Shown here: piece after piece, positions 17,825 through 28,678 of the stretch
Layout: each line of letters begins with the position of its first letter
Numbering within the stretch: the first letter of the stretch is position 1
NCBI RefSeq assembly: GCF_000478825.2
Contig: NZ_CP007542.1
Location: 3,162,001-3,226,000, forward strand
Direction: 5' to 3'
Source: Synechocystis sp. PCC 6714
Lineage (GTDB): Bacteria > Cyanobacteriota > Cyanobacteriia > Cyanobacteriales > Microcystaceae
Length of the DNA stretch: 64,000 nucleotides
Notes under the pieces: model-generated
Seen by the model: only the letters and a program-made list of their open reading frames with translations
The model's database searches: none
Told to the model about the DNA's origin: nothing
Program-made: the position numbers and the translations under genes

Positions 17825-20557
17825 ATGACCACCTCCCTGTCCCCCCAATACGATCCCACCGTTACCGAAGCTAAATGGCAAACCGCTTGGGAAGAAGGTC
17901 ATGTGTTTAAAGCCAATCCCCAGGCCCTCGGGGAACCCTATTGCGTGGTCATTCCTCCCCCCAATGTGACGGGCAGTCTACACATGGGCCACGCCTTTGA
18001 GAGTTCGTTAATCGATACTTTGGTTCGTTATCACCGCATGCGGGGAGATAATACGTTATGGTTGCCGGGCACGGACCACGCCAGCATTGCCGTGCAAACT
18101 ATTTTGGAGCGTCAGTTAAAGGCAGAAGGAAAAACTCGCGATGATCTGGGGCGGGAGAAGTTCTTAGAGCGGGCCTGGCAGTGGAAAGCGGAATCCGGTA
18201 GTACTATTGTTAATCAATTGCGCCGCCTGGGGGTCTCCGTGGACTGGACTAGGGAGCGGTTCACCATGGATGAACAGTTATGCCGGGCGGTGAAAACAGC
18301 TTTCATTCAGCTTTACCAAGAGGGGTTAATTTATCGGGGCAATTACTTGGTTAATTGGTGTCCCGCTTCCCAGTCAGCGGTGTCGGATTTGGAGGTGGAA
18401 AATCAGGAAGTGGACGGTCATCTGTGGTATTTCCGTTATCCCCTCACCGATGGCAGTGGAGAAGTGGTGGTGGCCACTACTCGACCGGAAACCATGCTAG
18501 GGGACACAGCGGTAGCGGTTAACCCCAATGATCAACGCTATGCTGCCATGGTAGGCAAAACCATCACCCTACCCTTGATGAATAGGGAAATTCCCATTGT
18601 GGCCGATGATTTGGTGGACCCAGAATTTGGTACCGGTTGTGTGAAAGTGACCCCCGCCCACGATCCCAACGATTTTGTCATGGGGAAACGGCACAACTTA
18701 CCTTTTATTAATCTGCTCAATAAGGACGGTTCCCTCAACGAGAACGGCGGGGATTTTGCTGGCCAAGACCGGTTTGAAGCCCGCAAAAATGTGGTGCAAG
18801 CCCTGGAAGCCCAGGGTTTTCTGGTTAAAATTGAACCCTACCGTCATTCCGTCCCCTACGGCGATCGGGGCAAGGTACCAGTAGAACCCTTGTTGTCCAC
18901 CCAATGGTTCGTCAAAATCGAAAGCCTGGCCCAAAATGCCCTAGCCTGTTTGGATGAGGAGGATTCCCCTAATTTTGTCCCGGAACGATGGGGTAAGGTT
19001 TATCGAGACTGGTTAGTCAAATTGAAGGACTGGTGTATTTCCCGGCAACTATGGTGGGGCCATCAAATCCCTGCTTGGTACGTAGTTAGTGAAACCAATG
19101 GGGAAATTACCGACAATACCCCTTTCATTGTGGCCTACGACGAGGGGGAAGCCCAAGCCCAAGCCGAGGCTGAATATGGCTTGGCAGCGCAATTACAACA
19201 GGATCCTGATGTGTTAGACACCTGGTTTTCCTCTGGTTTATGGCCCTTCTCCACCATGGGCTGGCCTGAGCCAACGGAGGATTTGGCAAAGTATTACCCC
19301 ACTAGCACCCTAGTAACAGGATTTGACATTATCTTTTTCTGGGTGGCCAGGATGACCATGATGGGGGGTCACTTTACCGGCAAAATGCCCTTCAAGGACG
19401 TGTATATCCATGGGTTGGTGAGGGATGAGAATGGCAAAAAAATGTCTAAATCCGCCAATAATGGCATTGACCCTTTATTACTGATTAATAAGTACGGCAC
19501 CGATGCTCTGCGCTATACCCTCATCCGGGAAGTGGCCGGGGCGGGGCAGGACATTAGCCTGCAATACGATCGCCAAAAAGACGAGTCGGAGTCGGTGGAA
19601 GCGTCCCGTAACTTTGCTAACAAACTCTGGAATGCGGCCCGGTTTGTGATGATGAACCTGTATGGTCAAACACCGGAGCAATTGGGTCTAGCCCCTATGG
19701 AAGATCTGGAATTGGCAGACCAGTGGGTTCTCTCTCGTTTAAATCAAGTTATTCAGCAAACCCGTGGGCAAATAGAAAATTACGGTTTAGGGGAAGCGGC
19801 CAAGGGGCTCTACGAATTTATTTGGGGTGACTTTTGTGATTGGTACATTGAGCTAGCTAAACCCCGGCTTTGGAATAAAGAAGGGGGGGAAACGGGGACC
19901 AGGAGACAATTGGTAGCCCGACAGGTTTTGGCCCACACGTTGGACAGCATTATTAAGTTGCTCCACCCCTTCATGCCCCACATCACTGAGGAACTGTGGC
20001 AAACTCTGCACCAAGCAGAAGGGGAATTTCTGGCGTTGCAAGCCTACCCGTTGGTTAACCAGTCTTTGATAGATCCAGGTTTGGAAACCCAGTTTGACCT
20101 GTTAATTAACACCCTACGCACCATCCGTAATCTCCGGGCAGAAGCGGGCATTAAACCAGGGGCCATGGTCACTGTTATCCTCCAAAGTGAGAATGGCCAG
20201 GAACGGCAGACCCTACAACTGGGGGAAACCTATATTCGCGACATCGGCAAAGTGGAAAATCTCCAAGTTATCCCCCAACTATCCCCAGAACAAACCCAGG
20301 CGATCGCCGGAGTGGTGGACACAGTCCAGGTATTGATTCCCCTATCGGGGCTGGTGGACTTGGATATTCTGCGTAATAAAATTCAAAAAACTCTGGACAA
20401 AGTCAGTAAGGAATATGAGAGCATCGAAAAACGCCTAGCCAATCCCGGTTTTGTCAATAAAGCCCCGGAGGAAGTGATTACCGGAGCTAGGGAATCCCTC
20501 AATGCCGCTGCTATCCAACGGCAAATGCTCCAGGAACGACTGAAAATGTTGGGCTAA
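17825..20557 (+). CDS. valS: Valyl-tRNA synthetase
   Basis: Class I aminoacyl-tRNA synthetase that charges tRNA-Val. HIGH-type motif [13 protein letters not shown] is at residues 40-52. The CP1 editing domain follows ([32 protein letters not shown]). The [10 protein letters not shown] and [12 protein letters not shown] segments precede the [12 protein letters not shown] loop. A tRNA-binding anticodon domain ([15 protein letters not shown]) and a C-terminal coiled coil of about 65 residues ([20 protein letters not shown]) complete the protein. The 910-residue length is normal for cyanobacterial ValRS. It is convergent with ndhE. It corresponds, from memory, to slr0557 of PCC 6803. Confidence 0.97.
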   Translation: MTTSLSPQYDPTVTEAKWQTAWEEGHVFKANPQALGEPYCVVIPPPNVTGSLHMGHAFESSLIDTLVRYHRMRGDNTLWLPGTDHASIAVQTILERQLKAEGKTRDDLGREKFLERAWQWKAESGSTIVNQLRRLGVSVDWTRERFTMDEQLCRAVKTAFIQLYQEGLIYRGNYLVNWCPASQSAVSDLEVENQEVDGHLWYFRYPLTDGSGEVVVATTRPETMLGDTAVAVNPNDQRYAAMVGKTITLPLMNREIPIVADDLVDPEFGTGCVKVTPAHDPNDFVMGKRHNLPFINLLNKDGSLNENGGDFAGQDRFEARKNVVQALEAQGFLVKIEPYRHSVPYGDRGKVPVEPLLSTQWFVKIESLAQNALACLDEEDSPNFVPERWGKVYRDWLVKLKDWCISRQLWWGHQIPAWYVVSETNGEITDNTPFIVAYDEGEAQAQAEAEYGLAAQLQQDPDVLDTWFSSGLWPFSTMGWPEPTEDLAKYYPTSTLVTGFDIIFFWVARMTMMGGHFTGKMPFKDVYIHGLVRDENGKKMSKSANNGIDPLLLINKYGTDALRYTLIREVAGAGQDISLQYDRQKDESESVEASRNFANKLWNAARFVMMNLYGQTPEQLGLAPMEDLELADQWVLSRLNQVIQQTRGQIENYGLGEAAKGLYEFIWGDFCDWYIELAKPRLWNKEGGETGTRRQLVARQVLAHTLDSIIKLLHPFMPHITEELWQTLHQAEGEFLALQAYPLVNQSLIDPGLETQFDLLINTLRTIRNLRAEAGIKPGAMVTVILQSENGQERQTLQLGETYIRDIGKVENLQVIPQLSPEQTQAIAGVVDTVQVLIPLSGLVDLDILRNKIQKTLDKVSKEYESIEKRLANPGFVNKAPEEVITGARESLNAAAIQRQMLQERLKMLG

Positions 20558-20656
20558 AAAGTTAGTGGTGCCGTTTCAAACCAATTTTTGGATCAAATTG
20601 GATCAAAATAGAGCACCACCGTTAGTTGATTTGTCGTTATTTAATACTGATATTTT

Positions 20657-20968
20657 CTACCACTTTAAGAGATTAAATTGTTCCATATCCGTTGTTTCCC
20701 GATTCCGGTAAATGGCCAGCACGATGGCCAGACCCACAGCGGCTTCAGCGGCGGCAATGGTGATGACAAAAATCGCAAACACCTGGCCCCGAATGTTGCT
20801 GGGATCAAGATAGTTGGAAAAACCCATTAAGTTGAGATTAACTGCGTTGAGTAGTAGTTCAATGGACATCAAAACCCGCACCGCATTACGGCTAGTGATC
20901 AAACCATAGATGCCAATACAAAATAGGGCCGCCGCCAGGATCAAGCAATATTGGAGTTGCAAATGCAT
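20657..20968 (-). CDS. ndhE: NAD(P)H-quinone oxidoreductase subunit 4L
   Basis: Small membrane subunit (103 residues) of the cyanobacterial NDH-1 complex in thylakoid and cytoplasmic membranes. Three hydrophobic segments are visible: [38 protein letters not shown] with the conserved Glu of the proton channel, and [20 protein letters not shown] with the second conserved Glu. It is the last gene of the order ndhA-ndhI-ndhG-ndhE, all on the minus strand. Its start is 147 bp downstream of the ndhG stop. An inverted repeat (GTGGTGC ... GCACCAC, about 20567-20627) lies between it and the end of valS and may help end transcription of both convergent genes. Confidence 0.96.
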   Translation of the reverse strand: MHLQLQYCLILAAALFCIGIYGLITSRNAVRVLMSIELLLNAVNLNLMGFSNYLDPSNIRGQVFAIFVITIAAAEAAVGLAIVLAIYRNRETTDMEQFNLLKW

Positions 20969-21115
20969 AGTTGGGTAAGGGAAATTTAACTATATTAATT
21001 AAAGCTGATGGCAAATGGTCTCAGACTGGATATTGGTTCAAAAACAAGTAATTTTAACCGAGCCAGCCCAATAGACCAGTTTGAAATAAATCTTACTAAA
21101 CCAAACTGGCCAATC

Positions 21116-21712
21116 CTATTTAGGCGCAGAGGTTAACTCCCTGGGACGCTCCGGCAAAGTCAAAGCAGTGGCGGTTTTGTCATCCTGGGACAGTTCGGGA
21201 ATCAAATCCCGACGGGCTAAAATAATCGCCCCTACCATCGCCATCAACAGCAGAACAGAAGCCAGTTCAAAGGGCAACAGATAATCACTGAAAAAGTGTT
21301 TACCAATGGAGACCAAGGTATTTTCCACAAAAGGCCCCTCCTCATTTATCTGCCAGGGGGTAATCAACACCATGGTGCTTAATAAGGCAAAGATACCCCC
21401 ACAAACCAGAGCAGTGGAAAGATTCCTAAGCCAACGGCCAGGAATTTTAGAAAAATCTTCCCGTTTATTAACCAGCATGATGGCAAAAAGTATAAGTACG
21501 CTTACAGCTCCCACATAGACCAGCACCTGGGCCGCCGCCACAAAGTCAGCATTGAGCAGAATATAAATGCCGGAAATACTAAGAAATACTCCCCCGAGGA
21601 GAAAAGCAGAATAGACGATGTTGGAGAGGAGTACGACCCCTAGGGCCCCACCAATGACCAAAAAAGCCAGGATTAGGAAGGATATGTACTGAACACCTTC
21701 AGCTAAATTCAC
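21116..21712 (-). CDS. ndhG: NAD(P)H-quinone oxidoreductase chain 6
   Basis: A 198-residue membrane subunit of NDH-1. It has five hydrophobic segments with the chain-6 pattern: VQYISFLILAFLVIGGALGVV, VYSAFLLGGVFLSISGIYILL, FVAAAQVLVYVGAVSVLILFAIML (the conserved central helix), STALVCGGIFALLSTMVLIT and FELASVLLLMAMVGAIILARR. A soluble tail ends the protein. It lies between ndhI and ndhE in the standard gene order and is presumably transcribed with them. Confidence 0.95.
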   Translation of the reverse strand: MNLAEGVQYISFLILAFLVIGGALGVVLLSNIVYSAFLLGGVFLSISGIYILLNADFVAAAQVLVYVGAVSVLILFAIMLVNKREDFSKIPGRWLRNLSTALVCGGIFALLSTMVLITPWQINEEGPFVENTLVSIGKHFFSDYLLPFELASVLLLMAMVGAIILARRDLIPELSQDDKTATALTLPERPRELTSAPK

Positions 21713-21804
21713 AGTGTTAATCTCCTAGGTACAGATAGTTATTGGGAAAAATTGAGCAGGAAGAGTTTATTGCAAAGATTAAAGCAGGGGGAAAATCGAC
21801 AAAT

Positions 21805-22386
21805 TTATTCTGTCTTTACCAGGTCTTCCGGATGCTGGCCTGCCCGTTGACCGCCTTTGGGTAAATCGTGGGGTTCCAACACCCCTTTAGGCAAGTAGCC
21901 CAGTTCCCGCAGGGGAGTAACCATGGGGTCTTCGGTAACTTTATAGGGTAGTCTTCCCAAAGCCACGTTGTCATAGTTCAAATCATGGCGATCGTAAGCA
22001 GCCAACTCGTACTCTTCCGTCATGGACAGGCAGTTGGTGGGGCAATACTCCACACAGTTACCGCAGAAAATGCAAACGCCAAAATCAATGCTGTAATGTT
22101 TGAGCTCCTTTTTCTTGACTGCCTTATTAAATTCCCAGTCCACTACGGGTAGGTTGATGGGGCAAACTCGCACGCAAACTTCACAGGCAATACACTTATC
22201 AAACTCAAAGTGAATTCTGCCCCGAAATCGTTCTGAAGGAATGAGCTTTTCGTAGGGATATTGCACCGTAATAGGCCGACGACTCATATGGTCAAAGGTA
22301 ACTGCTAACCCCTGACCAATATACTTAGCCGCTTGGAAGCTCTCTTTGGCGTAATCGCCCACCTGTTTGAGAATGTTGTTAAACAT
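21805..22386 (-). CDS. ndhI: NAD(P)H-quinone oxidoreductase subunit I, 2x[4Fe-4S]
   Basis: Peripheral-arm iron-sulfur subunit (193 residues) of NDH-1. Two ferredoxin-type clusters are evident: [16 protein letters not shown] near residues 64-79 and [15 protein letters not shown] near residues 103-117, each C-x2-C-x2-C-x3-C. These two tetranuclear clusters lie on the electron path to plastoquinone. The C-terminal extension of about 60 residues after [16 protein letters not shown] is typical of cyanobacteria and chloroplasts. The gene starts 119 bp after the ndhA stop. Confidence 0.97.
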   Translation of the reverse strand: MFNNILKQVGDYAKESFQAAKYIGQGLAVTFDHMSRRPITVQYPYEKLIPSERFRGRIHFEFDKCIACEVCVRVCPINLPVVDWEFNKAVKKKELKHYSIDFGVCIFCGNCVEYCPTNCLSMTEEYELAAYDRHDLNYDNVALGRLPYKVTEDPMVTPLRELGYLPKGVLEPHDLPKGGQRAGQHPEDLVKTE

Positions 22387-22505
22387 AGCTTTGAGATAAG
22401 GAAATGATTAAAGGCTCAGTAAATTGTTAAGTCAGAAAAGTTAGAGGTCGGGGTTAGAAAAAGTTGTAGTAAAATCCCAGCAAACTTTGAATTGTTTCAA
22501 AGGAC

Positions 22506-23624
22506 TTAACCGCCAAAGGCCATGGGAAAAGTCAATTTCAACCCGGCCGTAATCAAAAGGTTGGCCAGGGCAACAGGCAGTAAAAATTTCCAACCCAGGT
22601 TTAACAACTGGTCAATACGCACCCTGGGCACTGTCCAACGGAGCAGAATGGCAATGAAGATAAGGAAATATGATTTCAGCACGGTCATGGTGATGCCCAA
22701 GGCGGCCATCAATACCTGTAACCAAGAAGTCGTGGGGGCAACTCCCAGCCAATCGGCCACATTTTCCAAGGGAACGGGAAAGTCCCAGCCTCCCAGGTAA
22801 AGCACAGAGAACACCAGGGCAGAAAGAACAAGGTTGACATAGGAACCAAGGTAGAACAGGGCAAATTTCATGCCAGCATATTCCGTTTGATAGCCAGCCA
22901 CCAATTCTTCTTCAGCTTCCGGTAAGTCGAAGGGTAGACGCTCACATTCCGCCAGAGCCGCAATCCAAAAAATCAGAAAGCCCACCGGTTGACGCCAAAT
23001 GTTCCAGCCTAGAATGCCGTATCCAGATTGTTGGTCAACAATGTCGATGGTGCTGAGGCTGTTGGACATCATCACGATCGCCAACACCGCTAGGGAAAGG
23101 GGAATTTCGTAGCTAATGGACTGGGCGGCCGCCCGGAGTCCCCCCAATAAAGAATACTTGTTATTGGAAGCGTAGCCGGACATCAACAGGCCGATGGGAG
23201 CAATGCTAGAAAGGGCAATCCAAAGGAAAATACCAACGTTAATGTCGGTGATGACCAAGTTCTGCCCAAAGGGAACGATCAAATAGGACAAGAACACCGG
23301 CAACACCACTAGCACCGGGCCGAGGGTGAACAACCAGGGATCAGCCTTGGCCGGCACCACATCTTCTTTGAAGACCAGCTTAATGCCGTCAGCCACCGGC
23401 TGTAATACCCCCAACGGGCCAGCATATTCCGGGCCAATCCTTTGTTGGGCAGCGGCGGAAATCTTTCTTTCCAGCCATACCACCACCAACACCCCCACCG
23501 TGGCCCCAATAATCATCAAAATCGAGGGTAGGGGAATCCAAAACAGCTTAGCCAGTCCTGGGGGGAGGCCGAAACCTTGCAGCGATTGGAGAAAACTATT
23601 CTGAAGATCAATGCCTGAAGTCAT
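22506..23624 (-). CDS. ndhA: NAD(P)H-quinone oxidoreductase subunit 1
   Basis: A 372-residue membrane subunit at the quinone site of NDH-1. Eight hydrophobic segments are seen. Conserved loops include [48 protein letters not shown] and [24 protein letters not shown], the acidic quinone-chamber loop. I place the start at the ATG at 23624 ([11 protein letters not shown]), which matches the family; an open extension of 60 residues upstream has no family resemblance. It is the first gene of ndhA-I-G-E, so its promoter should lie in about 23625-23800. Confidence 0.96.
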   Translation of the reverse strand: MTSGIDLQNSFLQSLQGFGLPPGLAKLFWIPLPSILMIIGATVGVLVVVWLERKISAAAQQRIGPEYAGPLGVLQPVADGIKLVFKEDVVPAKADPWLFTLGPVLVVLPVFLSYLIVPFGQNLVITDINVGIFLWIALSSIAPIGLLMSGYASNNKYSLLGGLRAAAQSISYEIPLSLAVLAIVMMSNSLSTIDIVDQQSGYGILGWNIWRQPVGFLIFWIAALAECERLPFDLPEAEEELVAGYQTEYAGMKFALFYLGSYVNLVLSALVFSVLYLGGWDFPVPLENVADWLGVAPTTSWLQVLMAALGITMTVLKSYFLIFIAILLRWTVPRVRIDQLLNLGWKFLLPVALANLLITAGLKLTFPMAFGG

Positions 23625-24325
23625 GGTGCCGTCCGCTGGGAGGGTTGAAATGATTAACCGAGCTTGGGGCTCAGCAAGCTTGCCGATTATTGTAATGAAA
23701 TTTACCTGCTTAGTATAGTCCCAATGATTTTGATGATTACGATTAAAAATCTTGAAGCGTTCTTTTGTATTTAGCTCAAAGGGAGAGTTATTTCCCCAAA
23801 GCAATTTAAATTGAAGCTGAAATTACCTGGGTCTAATGTAAATTTTGTATTGCCTACCTATCGGAATGGAGAGAGATTTCAAAAACCATTCTTTTGGGTA
23901 CGTAGCTTTTCTGCTAGTCTTGGCGATCGCCGCATATACTTCCTCAAGATCTAATATTGCTTGATTATAAAAACCATAGAGTTGCTGTAACCATGGATCG
24001 CCGGGTTAAATTAATGTCGGTTGAGTCGTTCCAGTAAACTATCAAGAAACACTTCTCCATTAATTACTTGATCTGCTGCAATTCAAGCTAATCTTACTTC
24101 AATCTGTTTACTTAGTTTACTAAATCTTTGTTGACGTTGTCGAAGCAACTTTAAGCCTGCCAAAACCAAATCATCTGCACATCGAAATTGACCATCTGCT
24201 GGATATTAATTAATACATTGCTCAGTTTAGTAGTTTAAGGATAGATCTATGATGTTTTTTGCCCATCGGTGAATTTATAATTTATCATCACGCAAAAGGT
24301 CTTAAATTTACAAGGACGAGAAGTT
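23625..24325. other. Intergenic region of 700 bp without an intact gene
   Basis: This stretch separates ndhA from a small secreted-protein gene. It should contain the ndhA promoter. It is AT-rich and holds one HIP1 octamer near 23923. On the minus strand it carries a ParD-like relic (24011-24205, listed separately). Immediately after that is an open stretch of about 56 codons (to 23823) with no start codon (WLQQLYGFYNQAILDLEEVY), which could be the remains of a further gene. I recognise no RNA gene in it. Confidence 0.5.
24011..24205 (-). pseudogene. ParD-like antitoxin relic
   Basis: Read on the minus strand from about 24205, the frame gives GQFRCADDLVLAGLKLLRQR, then a stop codon in place of one residue, then IAADQVINGEVFLDSLLERL and a final stop at 24011. 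This is the pattern of the C-terminal two thirds of ParD/CopG-type antitoxins (G-x-F-x-x-A-D-D-x-V-x-x-A-L-x-L-L, then a GE-x-F region). The N-terminal beta strand with a start codon is missing and one internal stop is present, so it is non-functional. No intact ParE toxin lies beside it. Confidence 0.5.
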
Positions 24326-24823
24326 CTAAAAATCCGGGATAACAAAGGCACAATCACCATTTGGTCCACTGTAAATATTTGTCATCCTATTAATTATAGA
24401 ACTGTAATTATCAGAACATTTTTGATATCCTAGTGTTCCACCATCTGTCATTCCAAATATTTCATATGGAGAATATTCACCTCCCATGAAGAAGCTAACA
24501 TATCCCGTACCACTACAAGATTTTAAAATACGGTTAGCATGATTTTTTAATAAAACAGTGGAGTTGATGATATTTTCTCGTTCCCGTTTGCTACTTGAAT
24601 TTATAATCATAAAGATAGAATTCTTTCTTCTTTGATTTTCAAGAGGATTCATTTCTTCTCCACGAATTTGTAACGCTACACTTGTTCCCTTTTTCCTCAT
24701 CTCTTTGGCCACAGCGTCCACCGTATCCTGACAGGAAGCCTGGGCATTGACTGGTTTCGTCACAACTCCCCAGAAAAGGGAACTGAACGCAGCAAAGCAA
24801 GTTAGGGCAGTTATTCTTTGCAT
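24326..24823 (-). CDS. Small secreted protein of unknown function
   Basis: A 165-residue protein with a clear Sec signal peptide (MQRITALTCFAAFSSLFWGV, cleavage likely after VNAQA). The mature part begins SCQDTVDAVAKEMRKKGTSV and has further cysteines (about residues 104, 136 and 158) that could form disulfides outside the cytoplasm. I do not recognise a named family. Proteins with a C-x-x-x-V-x-x-V-x-x-E/M start after the signal are common in cyanobacteria as uncharacterised secreted proteins. It is divergent from ctaC (184 bp between the starts) and more AT-rich than its neighbours. Confidence 0.7.
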   Translation of the reverse strand: MQRITALTCFAAFSSLFWGVVTKPVNAQASCQDTVDAVAKEMRKKGTSVALQIRGEEMNPLENQRRKNSIFMIINSSSKRERENIINSTVLLKNHANRILKSCSGTGYVSFFMGGEYSPYEIFGMTDGGTLGYQKCSDNYSSIINRMTNIYSGPNGDCAFVIPDF

Positions 24824-25007
24824 TTATGGAACTAAGGTATTTTTTATAGAATAAATCTACCATAGCTCTAGATTTGACAACTGGGACGGGAAGATTGTTA
24901 AAGAACTCTGAAGAATTTGCTTGGGGCTTGCCACCAGTTTGGAGAATTGCCTTACCCTGTAGGGGAATTGCAATTTTTCTCGTTGTCCGAAGAGATAGAG
25001 GTTCGCT

Positions 25008-26003
25008 GTGAAAATTCCTGGTAGTATCGTCACCCTTCTCGTCGGTGTCCTGATCACAATTATTAGCCTCTGGTATGGGCAAAACCATGGGCTGATGCCT
25101 GTCGCTGCCTCCACCGATGCCAAGGAAGTGGATGGCATTTTCAATTACATGATGACCATTGCCACCGGCCTATTCCTGCTGGTGGAAGGGGTGTTGGTTT
25201 ACTGTCTGATCCGTTTTCGCCGTCGCAAAGGCGATCGAACCGATGGCCCACCGGTGGAGGGGAATGTGCCTCTAGAAATCCTCTGGACTGCTATCCCCAC
25301 GGTGATTGTTTTTACTTTGGCAGTGTACAGCTTTGAGGTTTACAACAACCTAGGCGGTTTAGACCCAACTATTTCCAGGGATAATGCCGGTCAACAAATG
25401 GCCCATAATCACATGGGACATATGGGCGGTATGGGCAACATGGTGGCCATGGCAGGGCAAGATGATGTGGCCCTAGGCATTGGTCTAGATAGCCAAGAAC
25501 AGGGAGTCAAACCCTTGATGGTGGATGTGAAGGGAATTCAGTACGCTTGGATTTTTACCTATCCCGAAACGGGTATTATTTCCGGGGAATTGCACGCCCC
25601 CATTGATCGGCCGGTGCAGTTGAATATGGAAGCAGGGGATGTGATCCATGCTTTTTGGATTCCCCAGTTGCGACTAAAGCAGGATGTGATTCCAGGGCGG
25701 GGCAGTACTTTGGTCTTTAATGCCAGTACCCCCGGGCAGTATCCGGTTATTTGTGCTGAGTTGTGCGGTGCTTACCACGGCGGTATGAAATCGGTGTTTT
25801 ATGCCCATACCCCTGAAGAGTATGACAGTTGGGTGGCGGCCAATGCTCCGGCTCCCACAGAATCAGTGGCCTTAGCTTTGCCCAAAGCAACCAGCTCCAT
25901 GACCGAGGGGGAATATCTGGCTCCCTACGCGGAGGAAATGGGAGTGGAAGCTACGGTTCTGGCGCAGTTAAAAGATCATGCTGCTACGGGGGATCTGCTC
26001 TGA
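25008..26003 (+). CDS. ctaC: Cytochrome c oxidase subunit II
   Basis: A 331-residue subunit of the aa3-type terminal oxidase that accepts electrons from cytochrome c6/plastocyanin. It has an N-terminal hydrophobic segment, a second membrane helix (YMMTIATGLFLLVEGVLVYCLI) and a periplasmic/lumenal cupredoxin domain. CuA ligands are the His of DVIHAFWIP plus CAELCGAYHGGM (two Cys, Glu, His, Met). A Met/His/Gly-rich insert (MAHNHMGHMGGMGNM) around residues 126-145 could bind copper. The start is GTG at 25008 (MKIPGSIVTLLVG). First gene of ctaC-D-E, matching slr1136 of PCC 6803 from memory. Confidence 0.96.
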   Translation: MKIPGSIVTLLVGVLITIISLWYGQNHGLMPVAASTDAKEVDGIFNYMMTIATGLFLLVEGVLVYCLIRFRRRKGDRTDGPPVEGNVPLEILWTAIPTVIVFTLAVYSFEVYNNLGGLDPTISRDNAGQQMAHNHMGHMGGMGNMVAMAGQDDVALGIGLDSQEQGVKPLMVDVKGIQYAWIFTYPETGIISGELHAPIDRPVQLNMEAGDVIHAFWIPQLRLKQDVIPGRGSTLVFNASTPGQYPVICAELCGAYHGGMKSVFYAHTPEEYDSWVAANAPAPTESVALALPKATSSMTEGEYLAPYAEEMGVEATVLAQLKDHAATGDLL

Positions 26004-26131
26004 CATCCATAGGTTAATGCTCCTTTTTACGGCGATCGCCAATGGATATCTTTTTTGATTAATCTTGATTAATTTAGTGGATTTTGCTTTAAAACTGCCT
26101 AAATTTTGACCAATCTTGTAGAAAACTTTTT

Positions 26132-27787
26132 ATGACTATTGCCGCTGAAAACCTAACGGCTAATCATCCCCGCCGCAAATGGACGGATTACTTCACGTTC
26201 TGCGTCGACCATAAGGTGATTGGCATTCAATATCTGGTGAGCTCCTTTGTTTTCTTTTTTGTTGGTGGAGCCTTTGCCGAAGTGATGCGGACGGAGTTGG
26301 CCACCCCCGATCCCGATGTGGTGCCGCCGGAACTCTATAACCAACTGATGACCCTCCACGGCACGATCATGATCTTTTTATGGATTGTGCCCGCCGGGGC
26401 CGCCTTTGCCAATTACCTCATCCCCCTCATGGTGGGAACAGAAGATATGGCATTCCCCCGCCTCAATGCGGTGGCGTTTTGGTTAACACCGCCGGGGGGC
26501 ATTTTATTAATTTCTAGCTTTTTTGTGGGGGCACCCCAAGCTGGTTGGACTTCCTATCCGCCCTTGAGTTTGCTCAGTGGTAAATGGGGCGAAGAACTCT
26601 GGATTTTGAGTTTGTTGCTAGTGGGCACTTCCTCCATTTTGGGGGCCATTAATTTTGTCACCACCATTCTGAAAATGCGAATCAAGGATATGGATTTACA
26701 CAGTATGCCCCTCTTTTGTTGGGCAATGCTGGCCACTTCTTCCCTGATTCTGCTTTCCACTCCAGTGTTGGCGGCGGCCTTAATTCTCCTTTCCTTCGAT
26801 CTCATTGCCGGGACAAGTTTCTTTAACCCTGCCGGGGGCGGCGATCCAGTGGTATACCAGCATTTGTTCTGGTTTTACTCCCATCCCGCCGTTTACATCA
26901 TGATTCTGCCCTTTTTTGGCGTAATTTCAGAAGTTATCCCCGTCCATGCCCGCAAACCCATCTTCGGCTACCGGGCGATCGCCTATTCCAGTTTGGCCAT
27001 TAGTTTCCTGGGATTAATCGTTTGGGCCCACCACATGTTCACCAGTGGAACTCCCGGCTGGTTGCGAATGTTCTTCATGGCCACCACCATGTTGATCGCA
27101 GTGCCTACGGGGATCAAAATTTTCAGTTGGTGCGGCACTCTCTGGGGCGGCAAAATCCAACTTAACTCCGCCATGCTGTTTGCCTTTGGGTTTTTGTCCA
27201 GCTTTATGATCGGTGGTTTAACCGGGGTAATGGTGGCTTCTGTACCCTTTGATATTCATGTCCACGATACCTATTTTGTGGTGGGGCATTTCCATTATGT
27301 GCTCTTTGGGGGCAGTGCTTTTGCTCTATTTTCTGGGGTTTACCATTGGTTTCCCAAAATGACGGGGCGCATGGTCAATGAACCCCTGGGTCGGCTCCAC
27401 TTTATCCTCACTTTCATCGGCATGAATTTGACCTTTATGCCCATGCACGAACTGGGACTGATGGGTATGAACCGCCGCATTGCCCTTTATGACATTGAAT
27501 TTCAACCCTTAAATATCCTTAGTACCATTGGGGCCTATACCCTAGCTGTATCAACTTTTCCCTTTGTGATTAACGTTTTCTGGAGTTTGTTTAAAGGAGA
27601 AAAAGCTGCCCGTAACCCCTGGCGAGCCCTAACTTTAGAATGGCAAACTGCTTCCCCGCCGATCATCGAAAATTTTGAGGAAGAACCGGTGCTCTGGTGC
27701 GGACCCTACGATTTCGGTATTGACACAGAATTGGTAGACGAAGAAGAAACTGTCCAAACTTTAATTGCCGATGCGGCAGGAAGTTAA
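26132..27787 (+). CDS. ctaD: Cytochrome c oxidase subunit I
   Basis: Catalytic subunit (551 residues, about 12 hydrophobic segments) of the aa3 oxidase, reducing O2 to water. The low-spin heme ligand His is in MTLHGTIMIF. WFYSHPAVYIMILPFFGVIS carries the CuB His linked to the Tyr of the same helix. The two further CuB His are in WAHHMF. FDIHVHDTYFVVGHFHYVLFGG holds the heme a3 and low-spin heme ligands. The gene follows ctaC by 128 bp. A hairpin 15 bp past its stop precedes ctaE. Confidence 0.97.
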   Translation: MTIAAENLTANHPRRKWTDYFTFCVDHKVIGIQYLVSSFVFFFVGGAFAEVMRTELATPDPDVVPPELYNQLMTLHGTIMIFLWIVPAGAAFANYLIPLMVGTEDMAFPRLNAVAFWLTPPGGILLISSFFVGAPQAGWTSYPPLSLLSGKWGEELWILSLLLVGTSSILGAINFVTTILKMRIKDMDLHSMPLFCWAMLATSSLILLSTPVLAAALILLSFDLIAGTSFFNPAGGGDPVVYQHLFWFYSHPAVYIMILPFFGVISEVIPVHARKPIFGYRAIAYSSLAISFLGLIVWAHHMFTSGTPGWLRMFFMATTMLIAVPTGIKIFSWCGTLWGGKIQLNSAMLFAFGFLSSFMIGGLTGVMVASVPFDIHVHDTYFVVGHFHYVLFGGSAFALFSGVYHWFPKMTGRMVNEPLGRLHFILTFIGMNLTFMPMHELGLMGMNRRIALYDIEFQPLNILSTIGAYTLAVSTFPFVINVFWSLFKGEKAARNPWRALTLEWQTASPPIIENFEEEPVLWCGPYDFGIDTELVDEEETVQTLIADAAGS

Positions 27788-27801
27788 CTGTTAGAACCTA
27801 G

Positions 27802-27819
27802 CTCCCCACCTTTGGGGAG
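27802..27819 (+). terminator. Hairpin between ctaD and ctaE
   Basis: CTCCCC-ACCT-TTGGGGAG forms a compact stem of 7-8 base pairs 15 bp after the ctaD stop. There is no T-run directly after it (AATTGCC), so it is not a classical intrinsic terminator. It could reduce read-through into ctaE or stabilise the ctaC-ctaD transcript 3' end. Confidence 0.4.
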
Positions 27820-27926
27820 AATTGCCCTAATGCCAGAAATTTTTAGCAGAGAAAAATCTTGCCCTCAGTTCTTGAAGTCAATTAAAAGTTGCCCACAATT
27901 TAGCAATTTTATCCATTACCATTCCC

Positions 27927-28541
27927 ATGCAAACCTCTGCCCTTAGCTCCGATTTAAACAGCACCTATACGTCTGGGGAAACCCATAGCCACCACGGCCA
28001 TCCTGATTTACGGATGTTTGGAGTGGTACTGTTCTTGGTGGCGGAAAGTGCCATTTTTCTTGGTCTATTCACTGCTTATTTGATTTACCGCAGTGTGATG
28101 CCTGCCTGGCCTCCGGAAGGTACGCCGGAGTTGGAACTACTCCTACCTGGAATTAACAGCGTGATCCTAATTTCCAGCAGTTTTGTTATGCACAAAGGGC
28201 AGGCTGCTATCCGCAATAATGACAATGCTGGTTTGCAAAAATGGTTTGGTCTCACCGCCATTATGGGTATTATCTTTCTGGCCGGCCAGATGTATGAATA
28301 TTTCCATTTGGAAATGGGTTTGACCACCAATTTATTTGCCAGTTGTTTCTATGTACTTACTGGTTTCCACGGTCTCCACGTCACTTTTGGGCTGATGTTA
28401 ATTCTCTCAGTCCTCTGGCGATCGCGCCGAGTTGGACATTACTCCAGTAATTCCCATTTTGGGGTGGAAGCCGCGGAATTGTATTGGCATTTCGTCGATG
28501 TAATTTGGATTATTCTTTTTATCTTGGTTTATCTACTCTGA
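27927..28541 (+). CDS. ctaE: Cytochrome c oxidase subunit III
   Basis: A 204-residue, five-helix form of oxidase subunit III as found in cyanobacteria. An N-terminal soluble part has a His-rich HSHHGHP. Helices include MFGVVLFLVAESAIFLGLFT, with the conserved Glu, and FYVLTGFHGLHVTFGLMLIL, the conserved G-x-H-G-x-H segment. The last helix follows ELYWHFVDVIWIILF. It completes ctaC-D-E and starts 139 bp after ctaD. Confidence 0.95.
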   Translation: MQTSALSSDLNSTYTSGETHSHHGHPDLRMFGVVLFLVAESAIFLGLFTAYLIYRSVMPAWPPEGTPELELLLPGINSVILISSSFVMHKGQAAIRNNDNAGLQKWFGLTAIMGIIFLAGQMYEYFHLEMGLTTNLFASCFYVLTGFHGLHVTFGLMLILSVLWRSRRVGHYSSNSHFGVEAAELYWHFVDVIWIILFILVYLL

Positions 28542-28678
28542 TCCTGATTTAGTTTCGGTGGGGTTAAAACTGCCCCGGGGAAGGGTTGATTTCGTGGCAT
28601 GATGGAGAATCGGGCTAGCATGGCCCAGCTTTTTTATCGCCTGAAGTCAAATAATCAAGAAAGTTCTTGACCACTACC

